A stretch of DNA of 18,165 bases, taken from Acidobacteriota bacterium. Its GTDB lineage: Bacteria; Acidobacteriota; Terriglobia; UBA7540. The stretch lies in contig JAKAWN010000092.1 of the NCBI GenBank assembly GCA_021827245.1, positions 1 through 18,165 of the forward strand. Direction: 5' to 3'. The translations under genes and the position numbers were made by a program. Under the pieces are notes generated by a model. That model searched no databases. It was given only the letters and a program-made list of their open reading frames with translations, and was not told the DNA's origin. Below, piece by piece: positions 13,354-18,165 of this stretch. Position 1 is the first letter of the stretch. Each line of letters opens with the position of its first letter.

Positions 13354-15495
13354 ATGGCATCTGAACCACCATCCCAGACGCAGGTGAATGCTGCGGCCTC
13401 CTACAAGCCCTACGTCCCGGCGGACGTCGTCCTGCCGGAATTCACTCCACGCGCCATTGTGTTGGGCGCATTTCTGGGCATCATCTTTGGCGCAGTCTCC
13501 GTTTATCTTGCGTTGCGCGCCGGGCTGACCGTCAGCGCCTCGATTCCCGTCGCGGTCATTTCAATCACGATTTTCAAATGGCTGGGAAAGTCGACCATCC
13601 TTGAGAACAACATCGTCCAGACGGTAGGCTCGGCGGGCGAATCGATTGCGGCCGGGACCGTCTTCACGCTGCCGGCATTGATTTTCCTTGGCTACACGCT
13701 CGATTACTGGCGGATTTTTCCGCTGGCGCTGGCCGGCGGCCTGCTCGGCGTCCTCTTTGTTGTTCCGCTTCGCAACGCTCTGGTGGTGAAGGAGCACGGA
13801 AACCTAATCTTTCCTGAAGGCAAGGCCTGCGCGGATGTTCTGGTGACCGGCGAAAAGGGAGGCATCCAGGCCGGCAAGGTTTTCGGCGGAGCAGCGATCG
13901 GCATTGTCTACAAATTCCTGATGGGCGAGCAGGGGGGGCTTTTTTTCTGGAGGGCAATCCCGGAGTGGCGGCCGGCCTGGTATCCGGGCGCGACGGTTGC
14001 GGGAGAGATCACGCCGGAATACCTGGGCGTGGGTTACATCATCGGGACGCGAGTTGCGGGGACGATGGTTGCCGGAGGCGTTCTTTCGTGGCTTGTCCTG
14101 ATTCCGATCATCAAATTCTTCGGCTCCCAACTGCCGGGGATTATCTATCCCGGCAACATCCTCATCGGGCAGATGACCCCGACGGACATCTGGAGCAGCT
14201 ACATCCGCTATATCGGCGCGGGCGCGGTGACCATGGCGGGAATCATCATGCTGATAAGAACGCTCCCGACCATCATCAGCTCTTTCAAATCGACATTCAG
14301 CCAGCTCAAGAACAGCAAGCTGGTGGGTGCGGTGGAACGAACCGGTCGCGATCTTCCTCTGCCTGTCATCGCGGGGGGCTCGGTGCTCGTGGTGGGATTC
14401 CTTTGGGCGCTGCTGGCATTCCACATCAATCCCAAAGCCAGCGGCAATCTGGTCTCAGCGCTGCTGATGGTGCTTTTTGGCTTTTTCTTCGCGACGGTGT
14501 CGGCAAGGATTGTGGGCCTGATCGGAAGTTCCTCGAACCCGGTTTCCGGAATGACCATCGCGACACTCATGGGCACCTGCCTGATTTTTCTCCTGGTCGG
14601 TTGGACGGGCGGCATGTATTCCGCCATCGCGCTGAGCATTGGTGCGGTGGTCGCTATCGGCGGGGCCAGCGCAGGGGCCACAACCCAGGACCTGAAAACC
14701 GGATTTCTGGTGGGAGGAACGCCCAGCAAGCAGGAACTCGGTTATGCCATTGGCGTGATGACCTCCGTTTTTGTGGTCGGGCTCACGATGCAACTGCTGA
14801 ACAGCAGCGCGACTCATGTGAAGCCGGCACATTTCTCAGATGTTGCCATCACCTCATCGATGAAACCGCAGGGATCCACCACGTATGAAGGCCATACGTA
14901 TGAGGTCCTGAGCGTGATCGGGTCGGCCAGGATTCCCAACGGCCGGTACTTTTACGACCCTGCGACCAAAGAGATCGACTACCAGCAGGTGATGGGAATC
15001 GGCTCGACGGATTATCCGGCGCCGCAAGCTACCCTGATGAGCGTGGTGATCAACGGCATCCTGACCCGCAAGCTGCCGTGGACCCTGGTGTTGTTCGGCG
15101 CCTTCACGGTGATTGTTCTGGAGTTGTGTGGCATCCACTCGCTGGCCTTTGCGGTGGGACTGTACCTGCCGCTCTCGACCACGGCGCCGATCTTTGCGGG
15201 CGGCGTCGTCAAGTGGCTGGTGGAGAAAACCAGCCGCGCGAAGGAAGCGGAATCTGAAACCGGCAGCGGCGCGCTTTTCAGCTCAGGCCTGATAGCGGGC
15301 GGGTCGTTGGGCGGCCTGGCGCTCGCCGCCGTGGTCGGATTCCAGAAAGAAAAAGCATTTGCCCTGGGCATGCGCTGGTTCCCCCATTTCGCGCAGAGCA
15401 ACATGGCTGCCCTGATCATCTTCACCGGCCTCGCTATTCTGCTTTACTTCATGGCAAAATCGAAGAGTCCCGTCAAAACAAGGGACGAGACGTGA
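13354..15495 (+). CDS. OPT-family oligopeptide (or metal-chelate) transporter
   Basis: The protein is 713 residues of the prokaryotic OPT type. The N-terminal block has FTPRAIVLGAFLGIIFGAVS and the conserved GSAGESIAAGTVFTLPAL, then FPEGKACADVLVTGEKGG. Many membrane spans follow, including SSSNPVSGMTIATLM, GATTQDLKTGFLVGGTP and LGYAIGVMTSVFVVG. A long loop (about residues 495-555) precedes MSVVINGILTRKLPW and the last helices. The family imports small peptides or peptide-like metal chelates by proton symport; the substrate cannot be told from sequence. Start ATG 13354 has only a weak GTGAAAGTG site. Ends with a short lysine-rich tail. Confidence 0.93.
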   Translation: MASEPPSQTQVNAAASYKPYVPADVVLPEFTPRAIVLGAFLGIIFGAVSVYLALRAGLTVSASIPVAVISITIFKWLGKSTILENNIVQTVGSAGESIAAGTVFTLPALIFLGYTLDYWRIFPLALAGGLLGVLFVVPLRNALVVKEHGNLIFPEGKACADVLVTGEKGGIQAGKVFGGAAIGIVYKFLMGEQGGLFFWRAIPEWRPAWYPGATVAGEITPEYLGVGYIIGTRVAGTMVAGGVLSWLVLIPIIKFFGSQLPGIIYPGNILIGQMTPTDIWSSYIRYIGAGAVTMAGIIMLIRTLPTIISSFKSTFSQLKNSKLVGAVERTGRDLPLPVIAGGSVLVVGFLWALLAFHINPKASGNLVSALLMVLFGFFFATVSARIVGLIGSSSNPVSGMTIATLMGTCLIFLLVGWTGGMYSAIALSIGAVVAIGGASAGATTQDLKTGFLVGGTPSKQELGYAIGVMTSVFVVGLTMQLLNSSATHVKPAHFSDVAITSSMKPQGSTTYEGHTYEVLSVIGSARIPNGRYFYDPATKEIDYQQVMGIGSTDYPAPQATLMSVVINGILTRKLPWTLVLFGAFTVIVLELCGIHSLAFAVGLYLPLSTTAPIFAGGVVKWLVEKTSRAKEAESETGSGALFSSGLIAGGSLGGLALAAVVGFQKEKAFALGMRWFPHFAQSNMAALIIFTGLAILLYFMAKSKSPVKTRDET

Positions 15496-15568
15496 CGCCG
15501 GAGACGTAAAGCAACGGATCAAGCCCCGGCCCTCCTGCTCGACAGGTTCTTATGGTAGGCTTCAATTA

Positions 15569-16306
15569 ATGCCTCGTTATAGTCAATCGTACATGTCGTT
15601 TTTCCCTCCGTTCACACGAGTGGTGAAGGCGCTGATTATTGTCACGACGGCGGCCTTTGTGGTGACGTATCTGCCGCTCAGGTTGTTTGGATGGCAGGCG
15701 CCCTTTGTTTACCTGGGTTTGCAGCCTTACGCGGTGGTTCACCACCTTTACCTCTGGCAGCTTGTGACGTATCTCTTCCTGCACGGTGGGTTTTTCCACA
15801 TCCTGTTCAACATGTTCGCCCTTTGGATGTTCGGGCCGGATCTGGAACAGTTGTGGGGCGAATCGGAGTTTCTCAAGTTCTATTTCCTCTGCGGAATCGG
15901 CGCGGGCGTGTTTGACGTGGTGCTAAGCACGCTTTGGGGGTCGCCTTTCTCGATTACAATCGGATGCTCCGGCGCCCTTTACGGGCTTTTGCTGGCCTTC
16001 GGGCTGATCTTTCCCAACCGGCCGATCTTTCTCTGGTTCATTGTTCCCATCAAAGCGAAATGGTTTGTGCTGATTATCGGCGCCATCGAATTCTTCAGTG
16101 AGATCAGCGGGCCTGGATCCGACATCTCACACCTTGCCCATCTTGGCGGCATGCTAGTCGCATTTCTATACCTGCGAGGAAGCGGGATTTCGGGGCGCAT
16201 GCAGCTTCAATACGACGAGTGGCGGAGGGCTCGGTTGCGGCGCAAGTTCGAAGTCTACATGCGGAGACGTGGGAAGGACGATGATCCTGATCACTGGATC
16301 AATTAA
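15569..16306 (+). CDS. Rhomboid-family intramembrane serine protease
   Basis: The protein is 245 residues with six membrane helices. LFLHGGFFHILFNMFALWMFG carries the conserved H, H and N before the active site. IGCSGALYG (S134) is the nucleophile motif GxSGxxxG, with Cys rather than the common Ala next to the serine. SHLAHLGGM gives the catalytic His (H191). The protein ends in a basic, charged cytoplasmic tail (RRARLRRKFEVYMRRRGK). It should cleave membrane-spanning substrates near their helix ends. ATG 15569 is preferred, with GGTAGG about ten bases upstream; ATG 15593 is an alternative. Follows the OPT gene by 73 bp. Confidence 0.93.
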   Translation: MPRYSQSYMSFFPPFTRVVKALIIVTTAAFVVTYLPLRLFGWQAPFVYLGLQPYAVVHHLYLWQLVTYLFLHGGFFHILFNMFALWMFGPDLEQLWGESEFLKFYFLCGIGAGVFDVVLSTLWGSPFSITIGCSGALYGLLLAFGLIFPNRPIFLWFIVPIKAKWFVLIIGAIEFFSEISGPGSDISHLAHLGGMLVAFLYLRGSGISGRMQLQYDEWRRARLRRKFEVYMRRRGKDDDPDHWIN

Positions 16307-16484
16307 ATGATACGGCATTGTCAAGGCGCAGGCTCAGCCCTACGGCGACGCCGCGGTCGCCACCTTCACCTGGACGGTGGAACCGGGCGAGGGCCGTCCC
16401 CGGCACGCCATCCACGGACGCGACAAAAGCCGGAGATGAGCCGGCGGGAACGCAGGTTTGATATTCTCTGATTGGAAGCATTTT

Positions 16485-17027
16485 ATGTGGGTTAAAAAGA
16501 TCATTTTGGGTATCGTGCTGGTCGTTGTCGTTTCGGCATGCCTCTACCTCGCCACCCTGCACTGGAATGCCCCCGCGACAGGGCGAACCAGCGTACACCC
16601 CATGGCGCCTGACTTCACACTGACCTCGCTCAGTGGCGACACCATCAACTTGAAAGACCTTCGGGGCAAGGTCGTGTTGCTGAACTTCTGGGCAACCTGG
16701 TGCGGTCCGTGCCGGATGGAGATCCCGGGATTGGTAGATTTACAGTCAAGATATGGGTCCCAGGGCCTTCGTGTCATCGGGATGGACGAAATTTCAGAAG
16801 ACAGCGCCAGCGCCGTCCGGAGGTTCTATCAGGAGTTCCAATTGAATTATCCCGTGGTTCTGGCAAGTGACAGGGTGGGGAATCTGTATGGGGGCATTTA
16901 CGGTACTCCCACAAGCGTCCTGATCGGCCGCGATGGGCGGATCTACGGCGAATACGTCGGGTTGACCGGTGAGAGCGTCTTCGCGCAAGCAATTCAAAAT
17001 CTTCTCGACGCAGAGCCCAATGGGTAG
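16485..17027 (+). CDS. TlpA/ResA-like thiol-disulfide oxidoreductase, membrane-anchored
   Basis: The protein is 180 residues from ATG 16485 (GGAAG seven bases upstream); an in-frame TTG at 16458 would put a polar stretch before the signal. The anchor MWVKKIILGIVLVVVVSAC contains a lipobox-like VSAC (C19), so it is either a lipoprotein or a signal-anchor protein facing the periplasm. Thioredoxin fold: APDFTLTSLSGDTINLKDLRGKV (AhpC/TSA-type start), FWATWCGPCRMEI with active site C73-G-P-C76, VIGMDEISEDSASAVRRFY insertion typical of TlpA/ResA, and cis-proline segment YGTPTSVLIG. Likely reduces disulfides in exported proteins, for example during cytochrome c maturation; no cytochrome gene is nearby to confirm. 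Confidence 0.9.
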   Translation: MWVKKIILGIVLVVVVSACLYLATLHWNAPATGRTSVHPMAPDFTLTSLSGDTINLKDLRGKVVLLNFWATWCGPCRMEIPGLVDLQSRYGSQGLRVIGMDEISEDSASAVRRFYQEFQLNYPVVLASDRVGNLYGGIYGTPTSVLIGRDGRIYGEYVGLTGESVFAQAIQNLLDAEPNG

Positions 17028-17362
17028 CTGTAACAGCAAGCGCAGAGGGCACGGGTCGCCGGTGATGCGCATAGAGCGAATTCTGCCACGTGCGCGGGTG
17101 TGAGCTACGTTCTGCCATGCTTCGGCAGGTTCGCTGCCACTGCCTTGCCGCTTGACCGCACACCTCGAAAAACCACGATGCGTGAGCCACCCGCCGACTC
17201 TGCGTCCGCTGCGTTAAGCCTTTTCAACCCACAGAGGGCACAGAGAAGAAATCTTGGCAGAAAGCGGTTCGCGACGGGGCCGAGTTTGTGTCGTGCGCTC
17301 TTGATCTTGAGGAACCCACAGTTATATCCACGTGCGATTTAACCATGCCTGCCAACTCCAGG
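17028..17362. other. Intergenic stretch of 335 bp with repeats, no gene seen
   Basis: No convincing coding sequence lies between the TlpA-like gene and the convergent toxin gene. It holds a degenerate motif GCAGAGGGCACGGG (17042-17055), a small palindrome CTGCC/GGCAG near 17113-17129, and the second copy of the 16-16-16 palindromic repeat (17198-17245). Short open frames here have no ribosome binding site and no family character. Confidence 0.6.
17198..17245. repeat. Palindromic repeat, copy 2 (16-16-16 architecture)
   Basis: Arm CTCTGCGTCCGCTGCG (17198-17213), 16-base loop, arm CACAGAGGGCACAGAG (17230-17245), pairing 12 of 16, with some mismatches able to form G-U pairs on one strand. The right arm differs from that of copy 1 (10541-10556) at one base. 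Like copy 1, it lies between convergent genes. Confidence 0.55.
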
Positions 17363-17707
17363 CTACCTGCCAAGAACAATGTCGATCCCCGAAAGCACCA
17401 GTGCCAGCTTGGAAGGCGGAAGCTTGCCCACGCGCTGGGTGAGGCAGTCCTTGTCAATGCTGACGATCAGCGACACGTTGGCGACGGAGTCTTTTGCCAA
17501 CCCTGTAAGGCGCTTTGAGAGGTGCACATTACCCGGCGCTAAAGCCCACTTGAGATTACTCGTCAGCGGCACGCAGACGACCGTGGCGATTCGGCTCCGA
17601 TTGAGTGCGTCACCCTGCACCACGATCACCGGCCTTCGAAACCCCGGACCGGAGCCCTCCGGGGCAGGCAAGTCCGCCCACCAGATCTCGCCCTGTGAGA
17701 TTACCAC
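17363..17707 (-). CDS. MazF/PemK-type endoribonuclease toxin
   Basis: The protein is 114 residues. QGEIWWADLPAPEGSGPGFRRPVIVVQGD is the standard MazF/PemK start (beta strand, loop, RPxxVV). It continues with ATVVCVPLTSNLKWA, a basic loop, and DSVANVSLIVSIDKDCLTQRVGKL, the usual position of the conserved serine/threonine region. Normal length, so probably intact: an RNA-cleaving toxin neutralised by the upstream antitoxin. GTG start at 17705-17707 overlaps the antitoxin stop by seven bases, coupling their translation so that antitoxin is made first. Confidence 0.9.
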   Translation of the reverse strand: MVISQGEIWWADLPAPEGSGPGFRRPVIVVQGDALNRSRIATVVCVPLTSNLKWALAPGNVHLSKRLTGLAKDSVANVSLIVSIDKDCLTQRVGKLPPSKLALVLSGIDIVLGR

Positions 17708-17937
17708 TCGCTTCGCCTCAGGATGCGGCGGGCGGCGGAGGAAACAAACGAATCCCTGGTGTCTCCCAACTCGGCGCAGACCCGGTTCATTGCCTCTGTG
17801 ACTTCGTCCGGCGCATGCCGCGCAAGAAACTCCCTAAGCGCGTCACTGAACAGTTGGCTGCGTGACTTCTTCGTACGGCGGGCCAGACGCTCTGCTCGCT
17901 CGAAAACCTCATTAGGGATGGAAACTGCTGTTTTCAT
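17701..17937 (-). CDS. Ribbon-helix-helix antitoxin of the MazF-type pair
   Basis: The protein is 78 residues from ATG 17935-17937; a longer frame to 18033 runs through the promoter and is rejected. MKTAVSIPNEVFERAERLARRTKKSRSQLF is a ribbon-helix-helix DNA-binding domain (strand, helix, turn, helix), then SDALREFLARHAPDEVTEAMNRV, and a C-terminal toxin-binding tail ending RRILRRSEW. Such antitoxins bind their own promoter as dimers; an inverted repeat GCTCC/GGAGC lies in the promoter spacer. The gene overlaps the toxin gene by seven bases. A MazE-like role is inferred from the pairing. Confidence 0.88.
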   Translation of the reverse strand: MKTAVSIPNEVFERAERLARRTKKSRSQLFSDALREFLARHAPDEVTEAMNRVCAELGDTRDSFVSSAARRILRRSEW

Positions 17938-17943
17938 ACCATC

Positions 17944-17972
17944 AGTATAACCAGCTCCAATCATGGGAGCAA
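17944..17972 (-). promoter_or_regulatory. Promoter and operator of the toxin-antitoxin operon
   Basis: On the minus strand TTGCTC, a 17-base spacer, TATACT. The -10 ends only seven bases before the antitoxin ATG, so transcription should begin at or next to the start codon (leaderless). The spacer holds an inverted repeat GCTCC-7-GGAGC (17954-17970), a likely site for autorepression by the antitoxin. Confidence 0.55.
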
Positions 17973-18025
17973 TCGAACAAGCTGAGCGAATTGGGAGGAT
18001 GGTTGTTGACGTTCCGACGGGTGGT

Positions 18026-18054
18026 GCACACATACCGGTTTCTGGTATGTGTGC
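18026..18054. promoter_or_regulatory. Perfect 11-bp inverted repeat upstream of the toxin-antitoxin operon
   Basis: GCACACATACC (18026-18036), a seven-base gap, GGTATGTGTGC (18044-18054), about 55 bp beyond the -35 box. It may be a second operator, or the terminator of a gene outside the right edge; no T tract favours the latter. The remaining 110 bases to the edge show no gene. Confidence 0.45.
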
Positions 18055-18165
18055 GATCTAGCCTGACTTCCGCGCTCGGGCGAGTGAGGTATCGCATTGG
18101 CAATGAGATAGCATTTCATTCCGTCACTATGGCGAAAGGGCGGACCAACTTTTGACCGGCTTCAT

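Noticed and set aside
13965..14888. 307-residue plus-strand ORF within the OPT gene
   Set aside because: Out-of-frame, H/R/G-rich shadow of the transporter.
16299..16598. 99-residue minus-strand ORF covering the gap before the TlpA-like gene
   Set aside because: Overlaps the start of a well-supported gene, is G/A/S-rich and has no recognisable motif; the gap contains only small palindromes.
1..18165. CRISPR array or tandem repeat array
   Set aside because: No regularly spaced direct repeats were seen; all repeats found are inverted or dispersed.

Overview
The window (18,165 bp) reads like chromosome of a moderately GC-rich soil or sediment bacterium, most likely an Acidobacteriota member. 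That placement is an inference from the overall look of the genes (secreted glycosidase-like protein, OPT transporter, GatB/YqeY protein, lipoyl synthase) and from the many orphan regulatory and toxin-antitoxin genes; there is no rRNA or other marker here to prove it. No tRNA, rRNA or CRISPR array was seen.

Layout. (1) 1-3692 is a graveyard of mobile DNA. The first 1.4 kb hold pieces of a replication-type gene fused out of frame to the C-terminal TOPRIM part of a primase-like gene, then a small helix-turn-helix gene. The end of that gene is cut by an ISKra4-like insertion sequence (1359-3692) whose terminal inverted repeats are readable. Its transposase gene is broken twice: by two compensating indels near the N-terminus, and by a nested 491-bp non-coding element (1555-2045) with perfect 36-bp terminal inverted repeats and an 8-bp target duplication. 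(2) 3760-5165 is an orphan radical SAM gene with its own promoter and a leader hairpin. (3) 5257-6979 (minus) is a translationally coupled TcmP plus three-Cys-motif (DUF5131, Gp37/Gp68) pair, lower in GC than its surroundings and probably acquired. (4) 7085-7953 (minus) has an orphan HicB-type antitoxin and an AhpD/carboxymuconolactone-decarboxylase-like gene. The latter has an in-frame TGA exactly at the second position of its CxxC redox motif, followed by a correctly spaced hairpin. I read it as a selenoprotein (CxxU), not a pseudogene. (5) 8129-16306 is ordinary chromosome: secreted TIM-barrel glycosidase-like protein, lipoyl synthase (lipA), a TPR-type exported protein, an unknown polytopic membrane protein, a GatB/YqeY protein, an OPT transporter and a rhomboid protease. 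(6) 16485-17937 holds a membrane-anchored TlpA/ResA-like thioredoxin, an intergenic stretch with a dispersed palindromic repeat, and a MazF-type toxin with a ribbon-helix-helix antitoxin.

How the genes relate: the core genes stand mostly as single transcription units. Real operon-type coupling is visible only for tcmP-TCM and for antitoxin-toxin. The best candidates for new biology are the CxxU selenoprotein that gene callers would split in two, the uncharacterised TcmP/TCM cassette, the nested small mobile element, and a 16-16-16-nt palindromic repeat seen twice.
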